NCBI RefSeq assembly: GCF_000026945.1
Contig: NC_012866.1
Span: 744,001-808,000 of the forward strand
DNA from: Candida dubliniensis CD36
Lineage: Eukaryota; Ascomycota; Pichiomycetes; Serinales; Debaryomycetaceae
Length of the DNA: 64,000 bases
Reading direction: 5' to 3'
Below, piece after piece: positions 33,295-43,686 of this stretch. The position numbers and the translations under genes were made by a program. The notes beneath the pieces were generated by a model. That model made no database searches and was not told where the DNA came from. It was given only the letters and a program-made list of their open reading frames with translations. Positions within the stretch are counted from its first letter, which is position 1, and the number at the start of each line of letters is the position of its first letter.

Positions 33295-34776
33295 TTATAA
33301 TTCACCAGGGACAGGGTATTTACTGACCCAACTGACAACTTCTTTATCTAATTGTTTAACTTTATTACTTTCATCAGCCAATTGTTTAAATGACGCTAAC
33401 AATTCCTTTGGTACTTTACCTTGTTCTTGAGCTTTTAATTCAATGGCAATGTTGACAGCTTGATCAATGAATTCAGCAACTTTATCAAATTCTTCTGGTC
33501 CAAATCCTCTAGTGGTCATAGCTGGGGTACCAACTCTTAAACCTGATGGGAAAAGAGCAGATACATCACCAGGAACAGTGTTTTTGTTGGCAGCAATGTT
33601 CGCTCTTTCCAAAACAGCTTCAACTCGAGCACCATCGATGTTTCTTGATCTTAAATCAACCAATATCAAATGGGTGTCAGTACCATCAGAAACCAATTTG
33701 AATCCCTTGGAGACCAATGCATCAGCAAAATGTTTAGCATTGGAAACAACTTCTTGTTGGTATTTAACGTATTCTGGTTCTGTACATTGTTTTAAAGCAA
33801 CTGCCAAAGCAGAAATGGTGTGATTATGTGGACCACCTTGATGTCCTGGGAAAACTGAGAAATTGATTTTTCTTTCCAATTCGTATGGAATTTCTTTTCC
33901 CTTTTTGGTTACCTTTCTAATTCCTTTTCTAAAGAAAATCATGGCTCCTCTTGGTCCTCTTAATGATTTATGAGTGGTGGTGGTGACAATATCAGAATAT
34001 GGGAATGGTGCATCAGTAACTCCAGCAGAAACCAATCCTGAGATATGAGCCATATCAGATAATAAGTAAGCTCCAACCTTATCGGCAATTTGTCTCATTC
34101 TTTTATAGTCAATGACACGAGAATAAGCTGACGCACCAGCAACAATTACTTTAGGTCTAAACAATTGAGCATTTTTTTCTAAAGTGTCGTAATCAATTAT
34201 ACCAGTTTCTTCATTCAATCTGTATGGCATGGTTTGGAAATATTTGGAAATATATGAAATCTTGGTAGTGTTGGTTTGATATCCATGAGATAAATGACCA
34301 CCATGAGGTAAATCTAATCCCATGATTCTGTCACCGACTTCCAAAATGGCACTATAAGCATACAAATTAGCTGGAGCACCAGATAACGGTTGAACATTGA
34401 CCCCCCATTGAGATGGATCCAACCCGAAGGCTTCTAAAGCTCTTTTTTGACATAATGCTTCAGCCTTATCGATTATTTCATTTCCCCCATAGTATCTTTC
34501 TCCAGGGTATCCTTCAGAATATTTGTTTTGCATTTCTGAACCCAACAAATCCATAACTGCTTTAGAGGTAAAATTCTCTGATGGGATCAAAGTAATTGAG
34601 TTCTTTTGTCTGATTCTTTCTTGATTCAAAATATCAGCCATCTCTGGGTCAACCTCCTGGACAGATTTTGAAATCAATGCTTGAGCAGAAGGAGAAATGG
34701 CATAAGATCTTCTTGCAAAGACTGGCAAGTTCTTGGATGGAGCTCTCACAGAACGACGCAATGTTGATGAAAGCAT
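33295..34776 (-). CDS. SHM1: Serine hydroxymethyltransferase, mitochondrial
   Basis: A 493-residue PLP enzyme that interconverts serine and glycine with tetrahydrofolate. The N-terminus ([16 protein letters not shown], then ARRSYAIS) is a basic presequence, which marks the mitochondrial rather than the cytosolic form. Family signatures are complete: SENFTSKAV (66-74), YPGERYYGG (90-98), [10 protein letters not shown] (156-165) and the PLP lysine in [10 protein letters not shown] (Lys270). It feeds one-carbon units into mitochondrial folate metabolism. A TATAAAAA element lies about 105 bp upstream and a CACGTG element about 190 bp upstream. Confidence 0.96.
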   Translation of the reverse strand: MLSSTLRRSVRAPSKNLPVFARRSYAISPSAQALISKSVQEVDPEMADILNQERIRQKNSITLIPSENFTSKAVMDLLGSEMQNKYSEGYPGERYYGGNEIIDKAEALCQKRALEAFGLDPSQWGVNVQPLSGAPANLYAYSAILEVGDRIMGLDLPHGGHLSHGYQTNTTKISYISKYFQTMPYRLNEETGIIDYDTLEKNAQLFRPKVIVAGASAYSRVIDYKRMRQIADKVGAYLLSDMAHISGLVSAGVTDAPFPYSDIVTTTTHKSLRGPRGAMIFFRKGIRKVTKKGKEIPYELERKINFSVFPGHQGGPHNHTISALAVALKQCTEPEYVKYQQEVVSNAKHFADALVSKGFKLVSDGTDTHLILVDLRSRNIDGARVEAVLERANIAANKNTVPGDVSALFPSGLRVGTPAMTTRGFGPEEFDKVAEFIDQAVNIAIELKAQEQGKVPKELLASFKQLADESNKVKQLDKEVVSWVSKYPVPGEL

Positions 34777-34878
34777 AATGTGTAGAATAGTTTGGTTCGG
34801 AATGGGGGGTTTGATGGAAAAATTTTCCAGAGAGTTTTGAAGTTTTTTTTTTTTTTTTTTTTTAGTGAGCCTAACAAG

Positions 34879-34886
34879 TTTTTATA
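34879..34886 (-). promoter_or_regulatory. TATA box of SHM1
   Basis: On the gene strand TATAAAAA lies about 103-110 bp before the ATG. Confidence 0.45.
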
Positions 34887-34962
34887 ACAATGCGCAAGGG
34901 CTCAACAACAACAACAACAACAGCAAGTAGAAAAAAAAAAAGTTCGATGAATCATCTCCGAA

Positions 34963-34972
34963 GGCACGTGAC
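34963..34972. promoter_or_regulatory. CACGTG element upstream of SHM1
   Basis: GGCACGTGAC contains the Cbf1-type core CACGTGA, about 190 bp before the SHM1 ATG. Cbf1 control of sulfur and one-carbon genes makes this plausible; binding is inferred. Confidence 0.4.
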
Positions 34973-35533
34973 AATGGGGTAAACAAAGAAGTCAAAAGTT
35001 TAAAAGTGGAGTCCAAAAGGAATAGCTGTCACACACTCAGCCAATATTACCGCGAATACAGGCTGATAGGATCAAGTGCGACATCTAGATAATTACTCAA
35101 CATCTTACAAATGATGGACAATGACTATAAGTAATTATCTACGACATTTTAGGGTAACAGAAATTTAGTGTAAGTGTAATACTAATTGGTGGACACACAT
35201 CCGTTCTATATTGCACATAAACTACATTATTTAAGAAAAATATTTAGAAATAGTAAAAGAATTATTTTATATTATATAGGTTTAATTAGAGAAATGAAAG
35301 TACCATGTACTTGAGTACATTTTAGATGAATATCATCGCTGGTAAAAGGGGTTAAATGTGTAACCATTCATTGAAAATGGTTCAACCGTAGTTACAGGAA
35401 TTGAACACTAATGGAAATCCCTATAAAAATTACTATGTTATAAATTAGTTTAAGTTAACTGCTGACCGTATGCGCTGAGAAGTGCTACGTCAGGACAATA
35501 GTCAGTGCACCCAGTTTCACCCCTTATCAGGGG

Positions 35534-36478
35534 CTAGGTTTTGACTCTGAAAGACCTTCCATGATCAATGCCACAAGTTATGTTTTCTATCCCACCATCA
35601 CTACCACAATATTGTATAAGACTAAACCATTTGTCATTAAAGAAGTCATTAATTTTAATTCGCCTCAAGGGATCTTGCTCAAGGATTTGACTCGTTAACA
35701 ACAATGACTCAACTGGGAAGTCAACAAAATGTGGTTCTTGCAGAAATTTTGTTTGATTAACAAACAACTGAAAATCCGAATTATTCCACATAGCCAGCTC
35801 CCATGGTTGCTTTTTGTTAATCAAATAACATAAAATTATACCCAAAGACCATACATCACTTGATTTCCCATCATACTGTATTGATGAATATGTTTCTGGG
35901 GCTGTGTAACTTGCTGATCCTACTAACCCACGAGACAATTCGTTATGGTTGAGTTTTTGAGCAGTTGCGAAATCAATCAACTTAATCAATTTAAAATTTA
36001 CATCAAATACCACATTCTCTAATTTAAGATCTCGGTGACATATATCCAATTCATGCAAGTAATTGACGGCATTGGTAATTTGTTTCCAAATGCACAACAT
36101 TTCACTTATGTTGAAAATGTTTGTTTGCTTGATTATCAATTGATTTAAATTGGCAGTACCCAACTCCAAGTACAATTTTATGGTTGATCCGGAAATCGAT
36201 ACATCATAGTCGTAAATTTTAATAATATTACAGTGTGATAGTTTTGAAAGTATCAAATATTCATACAACACCCGAGTTTTATAATCCTTTTTGGATTCCC
36301 AAGTATCTTTGGTATGGTATGTTTTCACTGCATATTGGAAATGTGGTAATGTTTTAGATTGATACAAGTCGACTGATCCGGTAATCCCTTTCCCTAGTTG
36401 GCTTGACTTTATATCTTTTCTAGAAAATTTATACTCCGAGTTTTTGCTCTCATTTTTGAATACTTTTGTTAAGCCCAT
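35534..36478 (-). CDS. PRR2: Ser/Thr protein kinase, Npr1/Hal5/Prr2 subfamily
   Basis: A 314-residue protein that is almost only a kinase domain. Visible elements are the glycine loop GKGITGSV (29-36), lysine Lys52 in YAVKTYH, helix-C Glu73, catalytic HRDLKLEN (148-155), and YTAPE (191-195) followed by DVWSLGI. The metal-binding DFG motif reads DFA (169-171), an uncommon change that usually leaves Asp intact and the enzyme potentially active. Relatives in this fungal subfamily normally carry a long Ser-rich N-terminal extension, which is missing here. The ATG at 36478 is the first in frame. The name PRR2 comes from remembered gene order and may not reflect true orthology. Relatives regulate nutrient and ion transporters. 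Confidence 0.72.
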   Translation of the reverse strand: MGLTKVFKNESKNSEYKFSRKDIKSSQLGKGITGSVDLYQSKTLPHFQYAVKTYHTKDTWESKKDYKTRVLYEYLILSKLSHCNIIKIYDYDVSISGSTIKLYLELGTANLNQLIIKQTNIFNISEMLCIWKQITNAVNYLHELDICHRDLKLENVVFDVNFKLIKLIDFATAQKLNHNELSRGLVGSASYTAPETYSSIQYDGKSSDVWSLGIILCYLINKKQPWELAMWNNSDFQLFVNQTKFLQEPHFVDFPVESLLLTSQILEQDPLRRIKINDFFNDKWFSLIQYCGSDGGIENITCGIDHGRSFRVKT

Positions 36479-36670
36479 TATATGAAATGGGTTTTTTCAA
36501 ATTCTTTATTTACATCTGTGAAGTTTTTTAATATTTCTTTTGTTGCCGTTCCAAATTTTATGTCCGTGCGCAAGATATATTTTCTGCGATCTTTAATTTG
36601 ATAGCCCAAATGTGCTACAACTCACCTTGAGTTTCTACAATATATATATATATATTACTGTCTAGACTCT

Positions 36671-37600
36671 CTATAAATCTTTAAATGCTTCATGGAAAAA
36701 GACACGATGAGGGTTGGCATTACCAATTTCGGTTATCTTGTCAAATTCCTCCTTGGTCAATTCAAAATCAAACACGTCTAATGACTCTTTGATTCTGCTT
36801 TCTTTGGCCGATGTGGTAATTGGTAAAATACCTCTTTGTAAAGTGTATCTCAATAATAATTGGCCAGGGGTCTTGTTATACTTTTTCACCAATTCCTCCA
36901 AGTAATCAGTCAATGGGTTGGCATCGAGTCTTGATGCTGGGGTCAATGGGGAAAATGCTTCCACCAAAATACCATTCTCTTGCGAGTACTTGGTGATGTT
37001 CTTCGATTGATCCTGCAAAAATGGATGACTTTCAATTTGATTGACCACTGGGTAATATTCCGGTTCAGAGACCTTTTTCAATGCCTCCAAGTGTTTAATA
37101 GCAAAATTTGAAACCCCAATTTCTCTTATTTTCCCTTGCTTTTTGGCTTCAATCAAAATTTTCCATGTATCAATTAAAGAATATCCATGAGTGTTTTCTT
37201 CAGTGAAAAAAGGTTGATGAATTAAGTATAAATCAATATAATCGGTTCCTAATTGTTTCAATGCCTTGTCAATTGATTCTTGTGGACTGGCACTACTTGC
37301 TTTGATATCGCCCCATCCTGGGTTGTATTTGGTGGTGATCCAAAGTTGTTCTCTTGGAATACCCGATTTTTTAATTGCCTCCCCAACTTCTGCTTGAGTA
37401 TTGTAAACTTCAGCAGTATCAATGTGTCTGTACCCCAATTTTATGGCTAGCAAAATTTGATCAACCAATTCTTGATTGATTTCGTCCAATTTTGAATCTT
37501 TTTTCCATTTGGTACCAGTACCAGTTCCAATTGAAAGCTCGTCACCAGCTTTTGTCTTGAATGTTCTGCTTAATTTGACAGGGTGGGTATGTGAAGTCAT
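36671..37600 (-). CDS. Aldo-keto reductase
   Basis: A 309-residue NADPH-dependent aldo-keto reductase. All four catalytic residues are recognisable: Asp61 and Tyr66 (HIDTAEVYN), Lys91 (WITTKYNP) and His128 (YLIHQP). [17 protein letters not shown] is the family signature, and the cofactor region [21 protein letters not shown] follows near the C-terminus. It reduces aldehydes or ketones in the cytosol; the substrate cannot be told. Its upstream region is shared with CPY1. A TATA element sits about 100 bp before the ATG. Confidence 0.92.
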   Translation of the reverse strand: MTSHTHPVKLSRTFKTKAGDELSIGTGTGTKWKKDSKLDEINQELVDQILLAIKLGYRHIDTAEVYNTQAEVGEAIKKSGIPREQLWITTKYNPGWGDIKASSASPQESIDKALKQLGTDYIDLYLIHQPFFTEENTHGYSLIDTWKILIEAKKQGKIREIGVSNFAIKHLEALKKVSEPEYYPVVNQIESHPFLQDQSKNITKYSQENGILVEAFSPLTPASRLDANPLTDYLEELVKKYNKTPGQLLLRYTLQRGILPITTSAKESRIKESLDVFDFELTKEEFDKITEIGNANPHRVFFHEAFKDL

Positions 37601-37699
37601 ACTTTATAGATCGGCAAATTACCAAATATTATTTTTAGAGTAATTGTGTTATAACAAAGAAAGATAAAACTGAAATAATGAAATTCCGATCCAAGGCAG

Positions 37700-37707
37700 T
37701 ATTTATA
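37700..37707 (-). promoter_or_regulatory. TATA box of the aldo-keto reductase gene
   Basis: On the gene strand TATAAATA lies about 100-107 bp before the ATG at 37600. Confidence 0.5.
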
Positions 37708-38403
37708 GCATTTATATGTGGTGACGCGGAAATATGATCCACATTAATTTTAGTGTTACAATGAAGCCACATAATTGATGATGACTAATCATAAACTCAA
37801 AATTGTAAATCCAAACACTCACAAATATTACCTTAAACCTACTCTAGAGCTTTGATCAATACTTTTTCGAGACAAAGATAACTCCGCATCTGCAAATTAT
37901 GACAAAAATCCTTGATCCTTGAAAGTACTTTATTAAAGAAGGTCCTGCTACACCATACAATAGCTATTCTCCAATAGACCCTACTGCGACTCAAAGTCAT
38001 CCGTTGCGAACAACACTGTCACCTCTCTAATCATATTTCACGTTATCATGCACATTGTTTATTGGTGCTATCAATACAGTATGTCTTTTTTGGATATTAC
38101 GGCACGACTTTAACGGCTCCGATAGTGATGATATCATTAGTCGTGTGTGCTGATCATATAGCTGGCTCAATTGAGCAAATAAATTGCCGAATTCCGACAT
38201 GGTTAGACTCGGCACGACAATGTCTTTTCTGTTTTTTTTTTTTTTCTTATCAATATATAACCCCGACATAATTCTTAACTATTGCTGTTTGCGCTAAACT
38301 TCGCCCTCAATAACCTTTTAACTCTTCCCTATCTTTCCATTCTGATTAACCCACAAGAAAAACCAACCAAAAGTGTAACTAAAAAAAATAAAATTCCCAC
38401 CCA

Positions 38404-38427
38404 CTTTCTTTCTTTCTTTCTTTCTTT
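38404..38427 (+). repeat. (CTTT)6 microsatellite in the CPY1 leader
   Basis: Six tetranucleotide copies, ending about 36 bp before the CPY1 ATG. Probably within the 5' leader. Confidence 0.85.
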
Positions 38428-38463
38428 TCTCTTCAATTAGCTTCAGAGACAATTAAAAACATC

Positions 38464-40092
38464 ATGAAGTTATCAAAATCTACTTTAATTGCCACTTTGG
38501 CATTGACTGCTACTTCCACCAATGCTTTGGTTGTTCAAAACCCTTTTAACAACATTCAACAAGCATTGAAATTGGACTTATCTTATGATAAATTAACATC
38601 GAAATTGACTGATGCTTTTGAACAAGGTAAAGCCAATATTATTAGCACCATTGCCAAAGTTATGAATGAACCATTGGATGGGTTAACCCCGGAAATTAAA
38701 AGCATTTGGCTGGAAATGTTGATGAAATTCCCTAATTCCGTCACCGAGTTAAATTTCAAAGCACCACCAAAGAAGGGCAAAATTACTACTCAACAATTTG
38801 ATTTCCATGTTACTGATGCCCTGGTTCCAAACCACAAATTAAGAATTAAATCAACACCAAAGGATTTAGGTATTGACACTGTTAAACAGTATTCGGGTTA
38901 TTTGGATGTTGTTGATGAAGATAAACACTTTTTTTACTATTTCTTTGAGAGTAGAAATGACCCAAAGAATGACCCAGTTATTTTGTGGTTGAATGGTGGT
39001 CCAGGTTGCTCTTCATTGACTGGCTTGTTTTTTGAATTGGGTCCAAGTTCAATTGATAAGAATTTGAAACCGGTGTATAATCCTCATTCATGGAACGCCA
39101 ATGCCTCGGTTATCTTCTTGGATCAACCAATCAATGTTGGTTATTCATATTCCTCTCAATCTGTTTCTAACACCATTGCTGCTGGTAAGGATGTGTATGC
39201 CTTCTTACAATTATTCTTCAAGAACTTCCCAGAATATGCCAGTTTGGATTTCCATATTGCTGGTGAATCTTATGCTGGACATTATATACCAGCATTTGCC
39301 AGTGAAATTTTAACTCACCCAGAACGTAACTTCAACTTGACTTCAGTTTTGATTGGTAACGGATTAACTGATCCATTGGTCCAATACGAATATTATGAGC
39401 CAATGGCATGTGGGGAAGGTGGCGAACCAAGTGTTTTGGAACCAGAAGAATGTGACGGTATGCTTAATCTGTTACCAAGGTGTCTTTCTTTGATTGAATC
39501 TTGTTATGAAAGTGGCTCAGTTTGGTCATGTGTCCCAGCCACCATCTACTGTAACAATGGTCAAATGGGACCATACCAAAGAACCGGTAGAAACGTTTAT
39601 GACATTAGAACCATGTGTGAAGGTTCCAGTTTGTGCTACAGCCAATTGGAATACATTGATCAATATTTGAATTTACCTGAAGTGAAAAAGGCATTAGGTG
39701 CTGAAGTTGATGAATACCAATCATGTAACTTTGATATCAACAGAAACTTTATGTTTGCTGGTGATTGGATGAAACCTTACCAAAAGAACGTTATTGATTT
39801 GTTAGAAAAGGAATTGCCAGTTTTGATTTATGCCGGTGACAAGGATTTCATTTGTAATTGGTTGGGTAATCAAGCTTGGACTAACAGATTGGAATGGAGT
39901 GGATCTAATGGATTCAGTAAGGCTCCTGTCAAGACTTGGAAAGTGGGTAAGAATGCTGCTGGTGAAGTTAAAAACTACAAACACTTTACATTTTTGAGAG
40001 TGTTTGGTGGTGGCCATATGGTTCCTTATGACCAACCTGAAAACGCTTTAGATATGGTCAATAGATGGATTAGTGGTGATTACAAATTTTAA
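38464..40092 (+). CDS. CPY1: Vacuolar carboxypeptidase Y (serine carboxypeptidase)
   Basis: A 542-residue preproenzyme. A signal peptide (about 1-22) is followed by a propeptide to about residue 110, then the mature serine carboxypeptidase. The nucleophile is Ser269 in GESYAG, the aspartate lies in AGDKDF (about 459-461) and the histidine is His518 in GGGHMVP. The oxyanion region NGGPGCSS is at 178-185, and many cysteines match yeast Prc1. It removes C-terminal residues from peptides in the vacuole. Codon 336 is CTG and sits where S. cerevisiae has Ser (context GML-N-x-LPRCL), which fits CUG-Ser decoding. The gene shares a promoter region with the aldo-keto reductase. Confidence 0.96.
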   Translation: MKLSKSTLIATLALTATSTNALVVQNPFNNIQQALKLDLSYDKLTSKLTDAFEQGKANIISTIAKVMNEPLDGLTPEIKSIWLEMLMKFPNSVTELNFKAPPKKGKITTQQFDFHVTDALVPNHKLRIKSTPKDLGIDTVKQYSGYLDVVDEDKHFFYYFFESRNDPKNDPVILWLNGGPGCSSLTGLFFELGPSSIDKNLKPVYNPHSWNANASVIFLDQPINVGYSYSSQSVSNTIAAGKDVYAFLQLFFKNFPEYASLDFHIAGESYAGHYIPAFASEILTHPERNFNLTSVLIGNGLTDPLVQYEYYEPMACGEGGEPSVLEPEECDGMLNLLPRCLSLIESCYESGSVWSCVPATIYCNNGQMGPYQRTGRNVYDIRTMCEGSSLCYSQLEYIDQYLNLPEVKKALGAEVDEYQSCNFDINRNFMFAGDWMKPYQKNVIDLLEKELPVLIYAGDKDFICNWLGNQAWTNRLEWSGSNGFSKAPVKTWKVGKNAAGEVKNYKHFTFLRVFGGGHMVPYDQPENALDMVNRWISGDYKF

Positions 40093-40356
40093 ATCATCCT
40101 AGATATATAATTTTTTCTGTGTTTATTTTATGATATTTAGAAACACAACAACAACAAAAAAAAATAAAACGATTAACTGATTGATATACGATTTGAGAAA
40201 TGTATTACATGTAGAAATTAAACCAAGCTTATGGTTCAGCCTTGACTCATCTGTTACAAATACTATGTCATAATAAACAAAAACATTAAAACTATATGAA
40301 TATATCCAAAAACAAACAAACAAATACTAAGTACCACACATAGAATTTTACAAAAT

Positions 40357-41454
40357 TCAGACACCCATTCTGTTAATAATATATTGTTGGACCAGTATCC
40401 CAACACTCAAATCCAAACCATTATTGATCCAGGTTTTCACCCATTCTTTAGGATCAATAGATTCATCCAATGCCAATTTCTCTCCTTGGATCCATTTCCA
40501 CCACTGTAATGGTAATGATTGGCTCTTGTTAGTGATAGTAATACCATTAGTAATGTCTTTCAAAGTTACTTCAAAATAGACAAGTTTGCTCTCTTCATCT
40601 TGTTTAGTATTACAAGTAATAACAATATTTGATTGTTCTTGGTGGTGCTCAACTTGATCCTCTTGATTCTTTTTGATTTGCTCTTCTTGACCTTGATTGA
40701 ATTCATTTAGTCTAACATGGATTCTACCTTCTACTTGATTAACAACTTTTAAGAAATTATCCAAAACCAAGTTATTCACGTTAATTGTATCATAATTAAT
40801 TTCATTGATAATAGATACATTCAAAATCTCATCGGCTTCTTCAATTAATCCTTGTTTCAATGTATTGGAGACATTCTGAAACAAATTATTCAACTGACCT
40901 GTGATTTGGTCGGTATCTAAGTTTCTGGCTCGAGTATTTAACTGGTTAGTTGCATCATTGGCTAATTGATAGGTTTGTTCTGATAATTTTTCAGCATTAT
41001 CAGTGATTTTCCCCCAAAGTGAATTGACTTTATTAGAGCCTTCCAGATTCCACCAACTTGTAATTGAGGAAATTGGATTAGGTATGTCTTGAGTTTCACT
41101 TTCTTCCTCGGCTTTTTCTTGGGGCTGTTGTGGATCAATATCTTCATTGGTAGTATCTGACTTATCCGTAGTAGTTCCAGTAGTTGGTTCATCATCGGCA
41201 TCACTACCAGTTGGTTTACTTGCTGTCTTAGGTGCCAATTTGGATGGTTTTTTGGTTTTTTTGGTCCTTTCGTGTTGTTCCAATTCATCCAAAAAATCTA
41301 ATAAATCCTCCTTATTCTCCGTCGAATCCTTGCCTACTCCTCCTGGATTTGAACTTAAAGCTTTCGATGGTTTCGGAGTACCTGGTTTGGAATCAGGTAA
41401 TGAATTGATAAAATCTAATACATCATCATTGTTATCTTTCGTGGGTTTTGTCAT
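40357..41454 (-). CDS. MTC1: Mtc1-like protein (maintenance of telomere capping 1)
   Basis: A 365-residue protein from the ATG at 41454. It begins with the Mtc1-like motif DDVLDFINSLPDS, repeated loosely as DLLDFLDELEQ about 45 residues later. A Lys/Thr/Ser-rich acidic disordered segment follows (about 60-130), then SITSWWNLEGSNKVNSLWGKI and a helical C-terminal half. An in-frame upstream extension to 41613 is basic and probably untranslated. S. cerevisiae Mtc1 associates with Golgi-derived vesicles and the ribosome; the name comes from a telomere-capping interaction. Identification is by the two short motifs and overall layout. Confidence 0.7.
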   Translation of the reverse strand: MTKPTKDNNDDVLDFINSLPDSKPGTPKPSKALSSNPGGVGKDSTENKEDLLDFLDELEQHERTKKTKKPSKLAPKTASKPTGSDADDEPTTGTTTDKSDTTNEDIDPQQPQEKAEEESETQDIPNPISSITSWWNLEGSNKVNSLWGKITDNAEKLSEQTYQLANDATNQLNTRARNLDTDQITGQLNNLFQNVSNTLKQGLIEEADEILNVSIINEINYDTINVNNLVLDNFLKVVNQVEGRIHVRLNEFNQGQEEQIKKNQEDQVEHHQEQSNIVITCNTKQDEESKLVYFEVTLKDITNGITITNKSQSLPLQWWKWIQGEKLALDESIDPKEWVKTWINNGLDLSVGILVQQYIINRMGV

Positions 41455-42207
41455 GATTGCGTTTATTGGTAATAGTAATCTTTTGTGTTGATTGGTTTTA
41501 ATGTGGTTCTTGATTTTTTTTTCCCTTGTTTGTAGGCTTGATTTTTGCGGGTTTTTTGGGAATCCTCTAGTGTGTTGTTCTTCTACTAACTTACTACCGT
41601 AAAAACCAATCACAAACCATACTTTTACTAATCAAAGTGGATTAACAATATGCATGGAAGTTTGTGGAAAGCTCGTCAAAAAGAATGACTGAATATGTTG
41701 TCAACAAACTATCAAAGATATCCCTCTGATAAAGTCACGTGATGTCCACACCATTTTACATAAGCCTTGCATTTAACTAGATTTTATGGAGATTATTACC
41801 TCAATCTACTACTCTATCACAATATATCCATGTATTACTACAACCGAGTATGGCTTCATGTTAGATATTTGGTTCTACTCTTCTTGCGTTTTAATTGAAT
41901 AGCTACTTATCAATACTTGCATAATAACAACTGGTTGGGATGGTAGTACGATTGATTTGACTGGTAAATTTGTAATAGACGTAGTCACTTATATAGTTTC
42001 ACATCAAACCTCTAAACATAGGTCTGCAAAAAAAGTAGACTGATAATTTGCACTAAAGCGGAATTTAAGAGAAAAAAAAAAAAAAACATCACCAAAAAAA
42101 AATCGATTGGTATATTTTCAAATCCCATTTTGTTATTTCCACACGTCATTTATACGACAACTAATATACCCTATTATTAAACACAGGTGACAGGTACACA
42201 TTTAAAC
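41455..42207. other. Divergent promoter region, MTC1 / CMC2
   Basis: About 0.75 kb with an E-box GTCACGTGAT (41734-41743) and an A run near 42071-42086. No other gene is seen. Confidence 0.6.
41734..41743. promoter_or_regulatory. CACGTG element between MTC1 and CMC2
   Basis: GTCACGTGAT matches the Cbf1-type core and lies about 280 bp from the MTC1 start and 465 bp from the CMC2 start. Confidence 0.4.
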
Positions 42208-42507
42208 ATGCATCCACAGTTAGATAAAAATAGATTCAACACTTGTGATAAATTAATGGATGCCTTGGAAGAATGCCATCGACAAGAATTTCTTAAACAA
42301 TGTTTAGGAATGTGTAATTTTGAAAAAGAACAGTTGATTCAATGTTTACATTATCAAAGAGTTGAAGATTCTAAATTGAGAATATTAGAAACTAGAGAAA
42401 AGAGGAAAAACTGGGAGTTGAAGAAGAAACAAGCCGAAGAGGAAGCATATGGTAAGAATGGATACTTGAAAAAAGTATTGGAAATGGAAGCTGCCTCGAA
42501 GAAATAA
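42208..42507 (+). CDS. CMC2: Cmc2-type twin CX9C mitochondrial assembly protein
   Basis: A 99-residue protein with a twin CX9C fold: Cys13-Cys23 and Cys36-Cys46, each separated by nine residues, plus an extra Cys32. Such proteins are oxidised by Mia40 in the intermembrane space. The start MHPQLD is shared with Cmc2, a factor for cytochrome c oxidase biogenesis. After Cys46 the protein is a charged helix rich in Lys and Glu. I use the ATG at 42208; an upstream GTG in frame is not a plausible start here. Confidence 0.85.
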   Translation: MHPQLDKNRFNTCDKLMDALEECHRQEFLKQCLGMCNFEKEQLIQCLHYQRVEDSKLRILETREKRKNWELKKKQAEEEAYGKNGYLKKVLEMEAASKK

Positions 42508-42775
42508 GTTGAAACATATCAGCTTGATGTTTATTAGATATTATGATTTTGCTTTGCTTTGTTTTATTGGAGATTAATGTTTTAGCATGAGAAATGTTTT
42601 AAGCTTTACCACTAAACCAGTATCGGAAACACTTGTATATAGATGAATATAATGATAACACGTTACCGATCGATGCATTTAATATACGAATCAATGTCTC
42701 CACGGTATTACAAACTACTTTCTAATACGATAACTCAGATGAATCGATCCGTGTATTACGGTTTACACATATAAA

Positions 42776-43396
42776 TCAATCTTGTCTAGTCTTTAACACC
42801 CTTTTAATCACTTTATCTTTAGTCACTATGTATACAACAGCACCCCATCCACTCAAGGCATCTCTATCAACAGCATTCAACAAGGCTTGACTAATAGTTT
42901 CAAACAAATCTTCTGGTTCCAAGTTTGGTTCATATAAACTTTCACACATCCCATATAATTGATCACTAGCAGTACCACTAACAATAAAATCATGACTAAA
43001 ATCAATACATCCAATAGAATCAAATCCACAAATAAATGGTTTATTATCTTTACTGCTTAATCCAGCAACAATGGGACTAACAAACCAAGGTCCAAATCTT
43101 CTTTCATATAATGATGAACTAACCAAATTTGCTAATGTTGATGGTTCAATATTACGTTCTTCTCGTAATTTATATAAATTGGTTTTAAATCTAAATAATT
43201 CTTTTAAAGTAATAACATCAGTGGCTAATCCAGTTAATCCCAAAAAAGTTTTATCACCAACACTGAAAATTTTTTCGAAATTATTACTCACACCAAGTGA
43301 TTGTTGTCCTAATCTCAAATCACTGGCTATAGCTATACAGTCTTTACCAATCATGGCTACTGCTGCACCACCGTTAATTGAAAATGGATCCGACAT
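42776..43396 (-). CDS. PUP3: Proteasome 20S core subunit beta-3
   Basis: A 206-residue subunit that matches yeast Pup3 over its whole length. Visible blocks are SINGGAAVAMIGKDCIAIASD (start), LTGLATDVITL, YERRFGPWFVSPIVAGL, and the long conserved run around ASDQLYGMCESLYEPNLEPE. The catalytic N-terminal threonine is absent, as in all beta-3 subunits, so it is structural. It lies in the middle of the 20S core. A GATGGCAAAA element 112 bp upstream resembles the Rpn4 site of proteasome genes. Confidence 0.97.
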   Translation of the reverse strand: MSDPFSINGGAAVAMIGKDCIAIASDLRLGQQSLGVSNNFEKIFSVGDKTFLGLTGLATDVITLKELFRFKTNLYKLREERNIEPSTLANLVSSSLYERRFGPWFVSPIVAGLSSKDNKPFICGFDSIGCIDFSHDFIVSGTASDQLYGMCESLYEPNLEPEDLFETISQALLNAVDRDALSGWGAVVYIVTKDKVIKRVLKTRQD

Positions 43397-43507
43397 GATG
43401 TGTTGGTTTCTTGAAATTATTTATAGTCTATGGAGTTATTCTATTTCAATTGAGTCACTGAATTGAATTATTTCTAGTGAGTGAAATATAAGTATATGTC
43501 AATTGTT

Positions 43508-43517
43508 GATGGCAAAA
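43508..43517 (+). promoter_or_regulatory. Rpn4/PACE-like element upstream of PUP3
   Basis: GATGGCAAAA differs in one base from GAAGGCAAAA, the motif reported (as I recall) upstream of proteasome genes in C. albicans, and resembles yeast GGTGGCAAA. It lies 112 bp before the PUP3 ATG, in the opposite orientation. Confidence 0.45.
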
Positions 43518-43686
43518 CAAGTTAACTCTTACGCTGGAGGATTTTTTTTTTTTTTTTTCTTCCCTCTTTTCGCTTTTCTCGCCTTCCAAGATATTTTGCT
43601 ACTTCTACTTACCAATCCAAATTCCACTTGGTCTGAAAAGTCGTGTGTTTACTATTACTAGTACATATATATTATGAATATTATTA

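Larger units (their letters stand above)
34777..35533. other. Intergenic region between SHM1 and the kinase gene
   Basis: About 0.75 kb with the SHM1 TATA and E-box, a T20 run at 34844-34863, a CAA run near 34905-34920, and a small hairpin (CCCCT-TATC-AGGGG) at about 35519-35532 directly after the kinase stop codon. No gene is seen. Confidence 0.6.
37601..38463. other. Divergent promoter region, aldo-keto reductase / CPY1
   Basis: About 0.86 kb. It carries the reductase TATA box, two exact copies of CGGCACGAC (38100-38108 and 38210-38218), a T run near 38233-38246, TATATAA at 38254, and a (CTTT)n microsatellite at 38404-38427 just before CPY1. Open frames of 69-80 codons overlap each other and are not believed to be genes. 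Confidence 0.6.

Noticed and set aside
41859..41939. TGTTA...TAACA ends, as in an LTR
   Set aside because: Only 81 bp apart with 5-bp ends, far too short for an LTR, and no target duplication or related copy was seen.
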